Notes: a model not told the origin generated them from the letters alone. A DNA stretch of 64,000 nucleotides from Afipia sp. Root123D2 (GCF_001425835.1 NZ_LMDP01000001.1:1793838-1857837); one strand, 5' to 3'. Shown: positions 43,451 to 52,568, numbered from the stretch's first letter. Translations and numbers: made by a program.

Positions 43451-44032
43451 ATGACTCAACCTCCAATCAGCCGCTTTCCCGTGCCTTCGCTCGACCAGTT
43501 GCCGGAGGACATCCGCACGCGGATTCTCGGCGTGCAGGAGAAATCCGGCTTCGTGCCCAACGTGTTTCTGGCGCTGGCCCACCGGCCCGACGAATTCCGC
43601 GCCTTCTTCGCCTACAACGACGCGGTGATGGAGCGCGACAGCGGGCTGACCAAGGCCGAGCGCGAGATGATCGTGGTCGCCACCAGCGCCGCCAACCAGT
43701 GCCATTACTGCGTGATCTCGCACGGCGCGATCCTGCGCATCCGCGCCAAGAATCCGCTGGTCGCCGATCAGGTCGCCAACAATTACCGCAAGGCCGACAT
43801 CACGCCGCGCCAAAAGGCGATGCTCGATTTCGCGCTCAAGGTCTGCAACGCCGCGCAGACGACCTCCGAGGCGGACTTCGCCGAACTGCGCAAGCACGGC
43901 TTTTCCGACGACGACATCTGGGACATCGCCGCCATCACCGCGTTCTTCGCGCTGTCGAACCGGATGGCTAGCGTCACCGACATGCGCCCCAATGACGAGT
44001 TCTATCTGATGGGCCGCGTGCCGAAGGCCTGA
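43451..44032 (+). CDS. AhpD-like peroxidase-related enzyme (carboxymuconolactone decarboxylase family)
   Basis: 193 residues. The N-terminal half begins PISRFPVPSLDQLPEDIRTR; the redox motif CHYCVISHGAILR near residue 84 has the CxxC and downstream His of AhpD-type alkylhydroperoxidases; the C-terminal half repeats the fold with FALSNRMASVTDMRPNDEFY. Predicted thiol peroxidase or disulfide reductase of uncertain partner. About 230 bp of repeat DNA separates it from the HerA-like gene, so it is probably an independent unit. Confidence 0.85.
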   Translation: MTQPPISRFPVPSLDQLPEDIRTRILGVQEKSGFVPNVFLALAHRPDEFRAFFAYNDAVMERDSGLTKAEREMIVVATSAANQCHYCVISHGAILRIRAKNPLVADQVANNYRKADITPRQKAMLDFALKVCNAAQTTSEADFAELRKHGFSDDDIWDIAAITAFFALSNRMASVTDMRPNDEFYLMGRVPKA

Positions 44033-44163
44033 CGCGCCGGACTATGCCGCGCCGGGCATCCAGCACCATGATTCGGCAGGCTTCTCTCCTGTCCCCGCTG
44101 TGGTAGAGTGTTCCAGTGACCTGCCGGTCATTCCCATGGCGACTATTCTGCTGGCGATCCGCG

Positions 44164-44538
44164 ATGACAGTCCACCAGCCAGTTGAGACAGGCGAAGAGC
44201 ACCGCGTTCTGCGGTTCCGGCCACGGACGCTCGACCGGCCGCCCCGGCGAGGCTCATCGATAACGCCGGCTGGAACGCCGATCGGGTCCGGCCCTGACGG
44301 CCTCGCCCGCTATGCGCACGGCCAGGAAGCCGCGGCGGAATACCGTCACCGGATGCTGAACAACCTGGCCGCAGCCGCTTTCGCGGTCATGCTGACGCTG
44401 ATCGGAATCTGGCTGGCGAACCGCCTCGCCGACCTGCGCAATGCTCAGGATTGCGTCCTGATGGGGCGCCGGGACTGCGCCCATCTCAATCATTCGACGG
44501 TTCACATCAATATGTCGTCCTCGATGTTCCGCGAATAG
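44164..44538 (+). CDS. Hypothetical single-pass membrane protein
   Basis: 124 residues from ATG 44164. A basic, Pro-rich region (residues 15-50) is followed by one transmembrane helix, AAAAFAVMLTLIGIWLANRL near residue 70-88, and a short exterior segment with two Cys residues in NAQDCVLMGRRDCAHLN, which could form a disulfide. I do not recognise a characterised family. Located between the AhpD-like gene and the acpXL cluster and in the same direction. Confidence 0.6.
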   Translation: MTVHQPVETGEEHRVLRFRPRTLDRPPRRGSSITPAGTPIGSGPDGLARYAHGQEAAAEYRHRMLNNLAAAAFAVMLTLIGIWLANRLADLRNAQDCVLMGRRDCAHLNHSTVHINMSSSMFRE

Positions 44539-44720
44539 GCGACATCCGGGGTGCCGGACCCGCTCCAGCCGGGCTCCGACCCGCCTGCCCGCCATTGAAC
44601 TCGGGGCAACGCTCCGTTATACGGGCCTTTGATCCGCAGCGGGAACGGCGCCGCTTTCGCGCCGACCGGTCGTCGCATGCCAACTACTGGCAAAATACCA
44701 GATAAATCAAAGGTTTGACC

Positions 44721-45002
44721 ATGCCGTCCACATTCGACCAAGTTGCCACGATTATTGCGGAAACCTGCGACATCCCGCGCGACACGATCACTCCGGAAAG
44801 CCACGCGATCGACGATCTGGGGATCGACAGCCTCGACTTCCTCGACATCGCTTTCGCCATCGACAAGGCGTTCGGCATCAAGCTGCCGCTCGAAAAGTGG
44901 ACCCAGGAGGTCAACGACGGCAAGGCGACCACGGAACAGTATTTCGTCCTGAAAAACCTCAGCGCGCGCATCGACGAACTGGTCGCCGCCAAGGGGGCAT
45001 GA
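44721..45002 (+). CDS. acpXL: Acyl carrier protein AcpXL
   Basis: 93 residues from ATG 44721, seven bases after AAAGG. Special acyl carrier protein that carries the growing very-long-chain (C26-C28) hydroxy fatty acid for lipid A in rhizobia and relatives. The phosphopantetheine site is GIDSLDFLD with Ser37. C-terminal [13 protein letters not shown] is typical of AcpXL and absent in housekeeping AcpP. Location at the head of a run of fabZ, two ketosynthase homologues, alcohol dehydrogenase and lpxXL is the known XL cluster order, which makes this assignment safe. Confidence 0.95.
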   Translation: MPSTFDQVATIIAETCDIPRDTITPESHAIDDLGIDSLDFLDIAFAIDKAFGIKLPLEKWTQEVNDGKATTEQYFVLKNLSARIDELVAAKGA

Positions 45003-45011
45003 CCCCCAGCC

Positions 45012-45485
45012 ATGCACCTCGAGTATTTTCAGCTCATCGATCGTATCGTCAGCCTCGATCTCGGCGAACGCACCATCACGGTCGAAGCGCAGGTTCCGCA
45101 GCAGAACACGATCTTTGAAGGGCATTTTCCCGGCTATCCTCTGATGCCGGGCGTGCTGCTGATCGAGGCGATGGCGCAGACCTCCGGGTGGCTGCTGACC
45201 GCGCTGCTGAAATTCGAGCGCATGCCTTTCCTGGCCTCCGTGAAGGAAGCCAAGATGCGCGACTTCGTTCTGCCGGGCGACTTGCTGACGGTGGAAGCGC
45301 AGATCGCCCATGACGGATCGGGTTTCGCCGTCACCAGCGCCAAGATCAGCGCCGGCGGCAAACTGAAGTGCAATGCCATGCTGACGCTTCGCCACACGCC
45401 GTTCCCGAACGCCGAACTGCGCGGCCATATGGAAAGCGTTGCGAAACGGATCGGCTTCCCGCAACAGGCTCTCGCGCATGACTGA
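45012..45485 (+). CDS. fabZ: 3-hydroxyacyl-ACP dehydratase of the VLCFA cluster (FabZ-type)
   Basis: 157 residues. Hot-dog-fold dehydratase with EGHFPGYPLMPGVLLIEAMA near residue 36, in which the catalytic His and Glu of FabZ are present, and QTSGWLLTALL next. It converts 3-hydroxyacyl-AcpXL to the enoyl form in each elongation round. Starts nine bases after the acpXL stop and overlaps the next gene by eight bases, indicating tight co-translation. Confidence 0.92.
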   Translation: MHLEYFQLIDRIVSLDLGERTITVEAQVPQQNTIFEGHFPGYPLMPGVLLIEAMAQTSGWLLTALLKFERMPFLASVKEAKMRDFVLPGDLLTVEAQIAHDGSGFAVTSAKISAGGKLKCNAMLTLRHTPFPNAELRGHMESVAKRIGFPQQALAHD

Positions 45486-46695
45486 CGAATCCACACCGAA
45501 AGCCGCCGGATCGCGCGAAGCCTGGATCACCGGCATCGGTCTCGCCTCGTCCCTCGGCGAGGGAATCGATCAGCATTGGGACGCGCTGCAACAGCGCACG
45601 GTCAATGCCGATGAGACCACATACGCGCCCTACATCGTTCACCCGATGACCAAGGTGTCGTTCGACGCGCAGATTCCGAAGAAGGGCGACCAGCGCCAGA
45701 TGGAAGCGTGGCAGCGCATCGGCACCTACGCGGCCGGCCTCGCGCTCGATTCCGCCGGCATCAAGGGCAATACCGAAATCCTGTCGCGCACCGACATGAT
45801 CGTGGCCGCCGGCGGCGGCGAGCGCGATCTCAAAGTCGACGCCGCGATCCTCAATGCCGAGGTTCAGGGCAATTCGGCGCCCGGCTTCCTCAACGAGCGG
45901 CTGATGAACGACCTGCGGCCGACGCTGTTTCTGGCCCAGCTCTCCAACCTGCTCGCCGGCAACATCGCCATCGTCCACGGCGTCACCGGATCGTCGCGCA
46001 CCTTCATGGGCGAGGAAGCGGCCGGCGTCGACGCCGTGCGCATCGCGCTCGCACGCATCGCCGACGGCAAGAGCGACATCGCCCTCGTCGGCGCGGCGCA
46101 GAACGGCGAGCGTCAGGATCTGCTGATGCTCTATGAGTTCAGCGACTTCAACCTGAAGGGCAAACACGTGCCGGTGTGGGCGCGCGACGAATCCCATGGC
46201 GGCTTCGCGCTCGGCTCGGGCGGCGCGTTTCTGGTGATCGAATCCAAGGAACACGCCCAGGCACGCGGCGCGAAACCGTTCGCGCGGTTGACCAGCGTTG
46301 TGTCCGATCGCGCACGCCGCGCCAATGCCGGCGCCGTGACCACGACGTTCGACTCGCTGTGGAGCAATCTCGGCGTCACCGACAAGACTGCGGCGATCAT
46401 CACCGGTGCGACCGGCGCAGCCGATATCACCGCCGAGGAGCGCGCGTTCCTGGCCAAACACCCCGGCCACGCCGTGCGCGCCACCGGGACCGCGTTCGGG
46501 CACATCATGGAAGCGCAGTTTCCGCTCGGCCTCGCGCTCGCGGCCCTGTCGATCTCCAAGGGCGCGCTGTTTCCGCCGAACGATACCGCGGGTGTCGAGC
46601 TTGAAATGTCGAAGCCGCCGACCCAGATCGTGGTAATCGGCGCGGGACACTGGCGCGGCGAAGGCATGGGGCTGGTGGAAGCCATATCGGCGTGA
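45478..46695 (+). CDS. Ketosynthase homologue without catalytic Cys (FabF2XL position)
   Basis: 405 residues from ATG 45478. The KAS fold is recognisable (REAWITGIGLASSLGEGID at the N-terminus, ALVGAAQNGER and GGFALGSGGAFLVIES in the middle), but the nucleophile motif TACASG is replaced by VTGSSRTFMG around residue 172, with Ser in place of Cys. The first His motif (NAHGTST) is likewise missing, reading TGATGAAD, while the second His region AFGHIMEAQFPLG remains. The gene stands directly before a complete ketosynthase, an arrangement like a KS / chain-length-factor pair. It probably acts as a partner of the next protein rather than condensing by itself. Confidence 0.88.
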   Translation: MTDESTPKAAGSREAWITGIGLASSLGEGIDQHWDALQQRTVNADETTYAPYIVHPMTKVSFDAQIPKKGDQRQMEAWQRIGTYAAGLALDSAGIKGNTEILSRTDMIVAAGGGERDLKVDAAILNAEVQGNSAPGFLNERLMNDLRPTLFLAQLSNLLAGNIAIVHGVTGSSRTFMGEEAAGVDAVRIALARIADGKSDIALVGAAQNGERQDLLMLYEFSDFNLKGKHVPVWARDESHGGFALGSGGAFLVIESKEHAQARGAKPFARLTSVVSDRARRANAGAVTTTFDSLWSNLGVTDKTAAIITGATGAADITAEERAFLAKHPGHAVRATGTAFGHIMEAQFPLGLALAALSISKGALFPPNDTAGVELEMSKPPTQIVVIGAGHWRGEGMGLVEAISA

Positions 46696-46708
46696 AGGCG
46701 GGAGCGGC

Positions 46709-47989
46709 ATGACGGCAACACGCGACAAATTCGGCAGGCCCATCGTGGTCGTCACCGGCATGGGAGTTGTTACCTCTCTCGGCGCCGGCAAGACCGACAA
46801 CTGGGCGAAGCTCACCGCCGGTGAATCCGGCATCCGCACCATCACCCGCTTTCCGCTCGACGGCTTGAAAACGACGATGGCCGGCACGGTCGATTTCATT
46901 CCGATCGAGCCGTTCTCCTCGACGATACTGTCGGAGAAACTCGCCGACCTCGCCGCCGAAGAAGCGATTGCGGAATCCAGTATCGGCACCAAGGGCAATT
47001 TCCCGGGGCCGCTGTTCCTCGCGGTCGCGCCGGTCGAAGTCGAATGGCATTCGCGTCAGGCGATGGCGCGCGCCACCGGCGCCACATCGGGCATCGACTA
47101 CGACACCATGCTGCGCGTCAGCGGCGGCGGCAAGTTCGCCGACTATCATCATCGCTTCGTGTTCGGCTCGGTCGCCGACAACCTCGCCGAGACGTTCGGC
47201 ACCAAAGGCTCGCCGATCTCGCTGTCGACCGCCTGCGCGTCGGGCGCCACCGCGATCCAGCTCGGCGTCGAGGCGATCCGTCGCGGCGACACCGATGCCG
47301 CGCTGTGCGTCGGCACCGACGGCTCGGTCAATCAGGAAGCGCTGATCCGCTTCTCGCTGCTGTCCGCCCTCTCCACCCAGAACGATCCGCCGCACACGGC
47401 GGTGCGTCCGTTCTCGAAGAACCGCGACGGCTTCGTGATGGCCGAAGGCGCGGGCGCACTGGTGCTCGAAAGCCTCGAGGCGGCAACCGCGCGCGGCGCG
47501 AAAATTCTCGGCGTCCTCGCCGGCTGCGGCGAGCTGGCGGATTCGTTCCACCGCACCCGCTCGAGCCCGGACGGCAAGCCGATCGTCGGCTGCGTGCGCA
47601 ATGCGCTGTCCGACGCCGGCGTAACCATCGAGCAGATCGACTACATCAACGCCCACGGCACCGGCACGCCGGAAAACGACAAGATGGAATATCTCGGCAT
47701 CTCGACGGTGTTCGGCGAGCGCGCGCAGCAGGTTCCGGTGTCGTCGAACAAATCGATGGTCGGACATACGCTGTCGGCGGCCGGCGCGGTCGAAGCGGTG
47801 TTCTCGGTGCTGACGCTGGAGCATCAGCGGATTCCGCCGACCATCAACTACGATGTTCCCGACCCGACGATTCCGTTCGACGTGGTGCCCAACAAGGCCC
47901 GTGATGCCCGCGTCACCGCCGTGATGTCAAACTCGTTCGGCTTCGGCGGCCAGAATGCGACGCTGATCCTGACCGGCGAGCCGGTGTGA
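46709..47989 (+). CDS. Beta-ketoacyl-ACP synthase of the VLCFA cluster (FabF1XL)
   Basis: 426 residues with a complete triad: Cys176 in SLSTACASGATAIQ, His in NAHGTGTPENDKM near residue 312 and His in SMVGHTLSAAGAVEAVFS near residue 350. N-terminal VVVTGMGVVTSLG is standard for FabF. It elongates the acyl chain on AcpXL toward the C28 length used in lipid A. It lies 13 bp after the Cys-less homologue and presumably forms a heterodimer with it. A GGAG-like site precedes ATG 46709. Confidence 0.92.
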   Translation: MTATRDKFGRPIVVVTGMGVVTSLGAGKTDNWAKLTAGESGIRTITRFPLDGLKTTMAGTVDFIPIEPFSSTILSEKLADLAAEEAIAESSIGTKGNFPGPLFLAVAPVEVEWHSRQAMARATGATSGIDYDTMLRVSGGGKFADYHHRFVFGSVADNLAETFGTKGSPISLSTACASGATAIQLGVEAIRRGDTDAALCVGTDGSVNQEALIRFSLLSALSTQNDPPHTAVRPFSKNRDGFVMAEGAGALVLESLEAATARGAKILGVLAGCGELADSFHRTRSSPDGKPIVGCVRNALSDAGVTIEQIDYINAHGTGTPENDKMEYLGISTVFGERAQQVPVSSNKSMVGHTLSAAGAVEAVFSVLTLEHQRIPPTINYDVPDPTIPFDVVPNKARDARVTAVMSNSFGFGGQNATLILTGEPV

Positions 47990-48008
47990 TTGCTTGAACC
48001 CTTTGCCG

Positions 48009-48112
48009 TCACCCTGAGGTGCCGCAGCGAAGCGGAGGCCTCGAAGGGTGACGGCAAGCCCGCCCATCATCCTTCGAGGCTCGCCGAAGACGGCTCGCAC
48101 CTCAGGATGACG
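48009..48112. repeat. Palindromic repeat (family E) inside the VLCFA gene cluster
   Basis: TCACCCTGAGGTGC-type arm at 48009 onward and GCACCTCAGGATGA-type arm at 48098-48112 enclose an inner pair GCCTCGAAGGGTGA / TCATCCTTCGAGGC. It lies in the 194-bp gap between the ketosynthase and alcohol dehydrogenase genes. It could attenuate expression of the last two genes of the operon or protect the upstream RNA. Confidence 0.7.
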
Positions 48113-48183
48113 GGAGCCCCCGGTTGACGCCGCCGCCCTGAGCGGCGATACGCAGCCATCATGAATTCGCAGGACCCCTTCCC

Positions 48184-49206
48184 ATGCGCGCGCTGACCCT
48201 CGTTGCCGACCGCGAACTGGTGATCGCGGACGCTCCCCCGCCCCCGCCCCCGGCGGCCGGAGAAGTCCAGATCAACGTCAAGGCGGTGGCGCTCAACCAC
48301 ATCGACGTCTGGGGCTATCGCGGCATGGCGTTCGCCAAGCGCAAGATGCCGCTGGTGGTCGGCGCCGAGGCCTCCGGCGAGATCGTGTCGGTCGGCGACG
48401 GCGTCACCCGCTTCAAGCCGGGCCAGAAGGTCGTGATGTACGGCGCGCTGACCTGCGGCGAATGCAAGGCCTGCCGCGAAGGCCGCGACAATCTCTGCGA
48501 AAATGTCGCCGGCGTGCTCGGCTTCCATGTCGACGGCTTCGCGCGCGAACTGATGAACCTCAACGAGCGGCTGGTGATCCCGGTGCCGGACGGCGTCAGC
48601 ATCCGCGACGCCGCCTGTGCACCGATTGCGTTCTCCACCGTTCAGCACATGCTGTTCGACAACGCCAAGCTGCAGCCCGGTGAAACCATTCTCGTTCATG
48701 CCGGCGGCTCGGGCATCGGCACCGCCGCGATCATGATGGCGAAGGCGGTCGGCTGCACCGTCATCACCACGGTCGGCAGCGATTCCAAGATCGAGGGCGT
48801 CAAGGCGCTCGGCGCGGATCACGTCATCAACTACCGCGAGGACCGCTTCGAGGGCGTCACCCGCAAGATCACCAAGAAGAAAGGCGTCGATGTCGTGTTC
48901 GAGCACGTCGGCGCCGATACGTTCAACGGTTCGCTGCTGTGCCTGAAGCGCGGCGGCCGTCTCGTCACCTGTGGCTCGACCTCCGGCCCGACCACGACGC
49001 TGAACCTGATGCAGCTATTCCAGCAGCAGTACCGCATCCTCGGTTCGTTCGGCGCGACCATGCGCAACATCTCCGAAAGCCTCGACAAGATGGCGGCCGG
49101 AATGAAGCCGGTGATCGACACCGAAGTACCGATCGAGAACGTCGCGGAGGCGCTGAAGCGGATGGAAAGCCGGCAGGTGTTCGGCAAGATCATCGTCACG
49201 CTCTGA
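48184..49206 (+). CDS. Zinc-type alcohol dehydrogenase / quinone reductase family (VLCFA cluster)
   Basis: 340 residues, MDR fold. Zinc-binding and structural Cys residues appear in GALTCGECKACREGRDNLCE near residue 92, and the NADP fold has VHAGGSGIGTAAIMMAK near residue 170. In the rhizobial acpXL cluster this position is held by an alcohol-dehydrogenase-like gene whose exact role in VLCFA synthesis is not settled; the enoyl reduction of each round is a reasonable guess because no FabI is present here. The stop overlaps the lpxXL start (TGATG). Confidence 0.88.
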   Translation: MRALTLVADRELVIADAPPPPPPAAGEVQINVKAVALNHIDVWGYRGMAFAKRKMPLVVGAEASGEIVSVGDGVTRFKPGQKVVMYGALTCGECKACREGRDNLCENVAGVLGFHVDGFARELMNLNERLVIPVPDGVSIRDAACAPIAFSTVQHMLFDNAKLQPGETILVHAGGSGIGTAAIMMAKAVGCTVITTVGSDSKIEGVKALGADHVINYREDRFEGVTRKITKKKGVDVVFEHVGADTFNGSLLCLKRGGRLVTCGSTSGPTTTLNLMQLFQQQYRILGSFGATMRNISESLDKMAAGMKPVIDTEVPIENVAEALKRMESRQVFGKIIVTL

Positions 49207-50138
49207 TGCGCCGTCTCCTCCTCCGCGCCCGGGCGCTTGCGCGCGATGCCGTCAAGCCCGTGGGCGGAGTGATCCTTGGCGGCATTGCCGTCGGCCTGCT
49301 GCGGCTCACGCGCTATTTCGATCCCGACAAGACCGCAAACTTCTTCGCCGGGATTACGCGGCGCATCGGACCGTGGCTGCCGGAAAACCGGATCGGCCGC
49401 GCTAACCTCACCGCCGCATTTCCGGAGAAGTCACCCACGGAGATCGACGCCATTCTCACCGGCGTGTGGGACAATCTCGGCCGCGTCGGCGCCGAGTTCG
49501 CCCATCTCGACCACATCTGGAATCTCGATGTCGATCATCCCGAACGCGGGCGCATCGAGTTGGGCGCAGACACGTCGGAGAAGTTCGAGCAGTTGCGCAA
49601 CGACGGCAAGGGCGCGCTGATTTTCGCGAGCCATCTGGCGAACTGGGAATTGCCGGCGCTGGCCGGTCCCGCCTACGGCCTCGACTCCGCGATCCTGTTC
49701 CGCCGCCCCAACATCGCCGCCGCCGACCGCGCCATTCAGGACATGCGCGCCGTCAACATGGGCACGATGATCGCCACAACGCACGACGCGCCGCTGCGTC
49801 TCGCGCAGGCGCTGCAGAAAGGCATCCATGTCGGGATGCTGGTTGATCAGTATTTCGGCCGCGGCGTCAACGTCACCTTCTTCGGCCGCACAACCAAAGC
49901 CAATCCCCTGCTCGCGCGTCTGGCGCGGCAGGTCGAATGTCCGATCCATGGCGTGCGGGTCATCCGCCTGCCGAACCATCGCTTCCGCGTCGAACTGTCG
50001 GACGAAGTGAAGCCGGCGCGCGATGCCGCCGGGCAGATCGACGTGCAGGGCACGATGCAGGCGATCACCACCGTGATCGAAGGCTGGGTGCGGCAGCATC
50101 CCGAACAATGGCTGTGGCTGCACCGCCGCTGGCGGTGA
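49206..50138 (+). CDS. lpxXL: Lipid A VLCFA acyltransferase LpxXL
   Basis: 310 residues from ATG 49206. Lysophospholipid/lipid A acyltransferase (LpxL/HtrB family) with a membrane anchor near residues 15-35 (KPVGGVILGGIAVGLLRL), the catalytic HxxxxD/E motif FASHLANWELPAL near residue 140 and the conserved GMLVDQYFGRGVNVTFFGRT near residue 215. It transfers the very-long-chain hydroxy fatty acid from AcpXL onto lipid A at the inner membrane. Overlaps the dehydrogenase gene by one base and ends the cluster. Confidence 0.92.
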   Translation: MRRLLLRARALARDAVKPVGGVILGGIAVGLLRLTRYFDPDKTANFFAGITRRIGPWLPENRIGRANLTAAFPEKSPTEIDAILTGVWDNLGRVGAEFAHLDHIWNLDVDHPERGRIELGADTSEKFEQLRNDGKGALIFASHLANWELPALAGPAYGLDSAILFRRPNIAAADRAIQDMRAVNMGTMIATTHDAPLRLAQALQKGIHVGMLVDQYFGRGVNVTFFGRTTKANPLLARLARQVECPIHGVRVIRLPNHRFRVELSDEVKPARDAAGQIDVQGTMQAITTVIEGWVRQHPEQWLWLHRRWR

Positions 50139-50193
50139 GTCTTACCTTCCCTCTCCATAGGAGAGGGGAAAAAAGCGCCGTACGTTATGATGC

Positions 50194-50282
50194 GTCATGG
50201 CCGGATTTATTCCGGCCATCCACGTCTTTGGCGATCGCTCAAACAAAGACGTGGATGCGCGGGTCAAGCCCGCGCATGACGA
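50194..50282. repeat. Family A palindrome plus adjoining inverted repeats
   Basis: GTCATGGCCGGA-TTTAT-TCCGGCCAT at 50194-50219, then CCACGTCTTTG mirrored by CAAAGACGTGG, and GCGCGGG/CCCGCGC, ending in CATGAC near 50280. The pattern resembles the 28912-29034 element folded differently. It lies between the converging lpxXL and potF genes. Confidence 0.75.
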
Positions 50283-50295
50283 ACTCGAAATTGCC

Positions 50296-51390
50296 TCACC
50301 GTCCCGTCTTCACCCGCGTCCAAAGGCGGTTGATGATCCGCTGCGTCGCCGGATCGCGCGCGGTGACGACGAACAGCTTCTTCATCGTCGCCTCGTCCGG
50401 ATAGATCGTCTTGTCGTTGATGACCTTCGGATCGATCAGCTTCTGGCTGGCGAGGTTGCCGTTGGCATAGGACAGGAAGTCCGAGTTTTTCGCCGCGACG
50501 TCCGGGCGATAGAGATAGTTGATCAGCGCATAGGCTTCATCGACGTTTTTCGCATCCGCCGGAATGGAGAAATTGTCGAAGAACATCTGCGCGCCTTCCT
50601 TCGGGATCGCATAGCCGATCTCGACGCCGTTGTTCGATTCCGCCGCGCGGCGCTGCGCCTGCTTGATGTCGCCGGACCAGCCGACCACGAAACAGATTTC
50701 GCCGGTGGCGAGTCCGTTGAGATATTCAGACGAATGGAATTTGCGCACGAACGGCCGCACCTTGCTGACGGCTTCCGCCGCCTTCTCCAGATCTTCGCGC
50801 TTGGTCGAATTCGGATCGCGTTTTTTCAGCCAGGTCAGCGCCGCAGGAAGAATATCGTCCGGCGAGTCCAGCATGTGGACGCCGCAATCCTTGAACTTCG
50901 CAAGGTTGTCGGGATTGAAGACGATGTCCCACGAGTCGACTTTTGCATCCGGCCCGAGAATCTCGCGCACCTTCTTGACGTTGTAGCCGATGCCGGTGGT
51001 GCCCCACATGTAATTGGCGGCATAGACATTACCGGGATCATAGATCGCGAGCTTCGCGGTGATTTCCGGCCACGCATTGGCGAGGTTCGGCAGCTTCGAT
51101 TTATCGAGCTTCTGGAACACGCCGGCCGCGATCTGGCGCTGCAGGAAATACGCCGTCGGCACCACGAGGTCGTAGCCGGACTTGCCCGCGAGCAGCCGCG
51201 TCTCCAGCGTCTCGTTGGCATCAAAAGTGTCGTAGACCACCTTGATGCCGGTCTCCTTGGTGAACTCGTCCAGCACCCCCGGTGCCATGTAGCTCGACCA
51301 GTTGTAGAAGTTGACGACGCGGTCGGCAGCCTGCGCCGACACCGACACCATCAATCCTGCCATCGCGAGCGACCATGCGACAAGACGCAT
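50296..51390 (-). CDS. potF: Polyamine ABC transporter substrate-binding protein (PotF-like)
   Basis: 364 residues. Signal peptide cleaved after about residue 21 (AQAADRVVNFYNW). The mature protein matches PotF/PotD: VNFYNWSSYMAPGVLDEFTK near residue 25 and NYMWGTTGIGYNVKKVRE near residue 130, both parts of the putrescine/spermidine cleft. No permease or ATPase genes accompany it; the next gene upstream is an aminotransferase read in the same direction 13 bp away, which points to polyamine or amino acid handling. Confidence 0.85.
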   Translation of the reverse strand: MRLVAWSLAMAGLMVSVSAQAADRVVNFYNWSSYMAPGVLDEFTKETGIKVVYDTFDANETLETRLLAGKSGYDLVVPTAYFLQRQIAAGVFQKLDKSKLPNLANAWPEITAKLAIYDPGNVYAANYMWGTTGIGYNVKKVREILGPDAKVDSWDIVFNPDNLAKFKDCGVHMLDSPDDILPAALTWLKKRDPNSTKREDLEKAAEAVSKVRPFVRKFHSSEYLNGLATGEICFVVGWSGDIKQAQRRAAESNNGVEIGYAIPKEGAQMFFDNFSIPADAKNVDEAYALINYLYRPDVAAKNSDFLSYANGNLASQKLIDPKVINDKTIYPDEATMKKLFVVTARDPATQRIINRLWTRVKTGR

Positions 51391-51402
51391 CGCAAACCCT
51401 CC

Positions 51403-52560
51403 CTAACCGCCGCCGCGCACCGCGCGGGTCAGCCGTTCCAGTGCCTCGTCGATCACCGCATCCTTCTTGCAGAAGCAGAAGCGGATCACCGACGTCACCG
51501 CGTCGGATTCGTAGAACGCCGACACCGGCACCGACGCCACCTTGTAGTCCGCGACCAGACGGCGCGAGAACTGCTCGTCGGTTTCGTTCAGGCCGAGCGG
51601 CTTGAGATCGACGGTGACGAAATACGTCCCCTGCGACTTGATCACCGGAAAGCCGAGGCTCGCGAGCCCGTTGCTCAGCCGGTCGCGGCTGCGCGCCAGC
51701 TCGGCGCGCGCCCGCATGAAGTAGTCGTCGGACTTGCCGAGACCGTAAGCCACCGCGACCTGCAGATTGGGCGCGGTGGTGAAGGTGAGAAACTGATGCG
51801 ACTTCGCCAGCACGCGCAGCAATTGCGGAGCGGCGCAGATGAAGCCGACCTTCCATCCGGTGAGGCCGAAAATCTTTCCGGCGGAACCGATCTTCACGGT
51901 GCGGTCGCGCATTCCCGGAATGGCGATCAGCGGTGTGTGTTCGAGGCCGTCGAAGGTGACGTGCTCCCACACCTCGTCGCAGATCGCGATGATGTTGTGC
52001 TCCTGACAGATCCGCGCCAGCAGTTCGAGGTCCTCGCGCGGATAGACCACCGCCGCCGGATTGAGCGGATTGTTAAACATCAGGTATTTGGTCTTCGGCG
52101 TGATCGCGGCGCGCAGCGCCTCCTCCGGAATCCGCCAGTGCGGCGGCTCCAGCCGGACGAATTTCGCCACGCCGCCGGCAGCGCGGATCAGCGGATTGTA
52201 GGCGTCGTAAGCCGGCGGAAACACGATCACTTCGTCGCCCGCCTGCACGAGGCCGAGCACCGCGCTGGCGATGGCTTCGGTGCCGCCCGAGGTCACCAGC
52301 ACTTCGCTCATCGGATCGAGATCGAGGTGATGCCAGTGGCGGTAATGCGTGGCGATCGCCTGACGCAGTTCAGGAATGCCCATCATCGACGGATACTGGT
52401 TGTAGCCGTTGACGATGGCGTCGGCCGCCTTCAGGCGAATATCCTCCGGCCCCGGATCGTCCGGGAAGCCCTGTCCGAGATTGATGGCGTTGTGGTCGCG
52501 CGCAAGTTGCGACATCGCTTCGAAGATCGTGACCGGCAGGTCCGCAAAAACAGGATTCAT
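51403..52560 (-). CDS. PLP aminotransferase class I/II (kynurenine/methionine aminotransferase-like)
   Basis: 385 residues from ATG 52560; the longer reading overlaps the rhodanese gene. The N-terminal PVTIFEAMSQLARDHNAINL and QGFPDDPGPEDI are typical of subgroup I-gamma aminotransferases. PLP Lys is in IGSAGKIFGLTGWKVGF near residue 230, the Asp in AICDEVWEHVTFDG near residue 200, and the Arg that binds the substrate carboxylate in IRFCFCKKDAV near the C-terminus. Together with the polyamine binding protein it may function in amino acid catabolism. Confidence 0.88.
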   Translation of the reverse strand: MNPVFADLPVTIFEAMSQLARDHNAINLGQGFPDDPGPEDIRLKAADAIVNGYNQYPSMMGIPELRQAIATHYRHWHHLDLDPMSEVLVTSGGTEAIASAVLGLVQAGDEVIVFPPAYDAYNPLIRAAGGVAKFVRLEPPHWRIPEEALRAAITPKTKYLMFNNPLNPAAVVYPREDLELLARICQEHNIIAICDEVWEHVTFDGLEHTPLIAIPGMRDRTVKIGSAGKIFGLTGWKVGFICAAPQLLRVLAKSHQFLTFTTAPNLQVAVAYGLGKSDDYFMRARAELARSRDRLSNGLASLGFPVIKSQGTYFVTVDLKPLGLNETDEQFSRRLVADYKVASVPVSAFYESDAVTSVIRFCFCKKDAVIDEALERLTRAVRGGG

Positions 52561-52568
52561 GATGCGCG

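Noticed and set aside
50145-50170. CCCTCTC-GAGAGGG hairpin after lpxXL as a terminator
   Set aside because: Only seven pairs, followed by A rather than T on the plus strand; lpxXL may read into the following palindromes instead.
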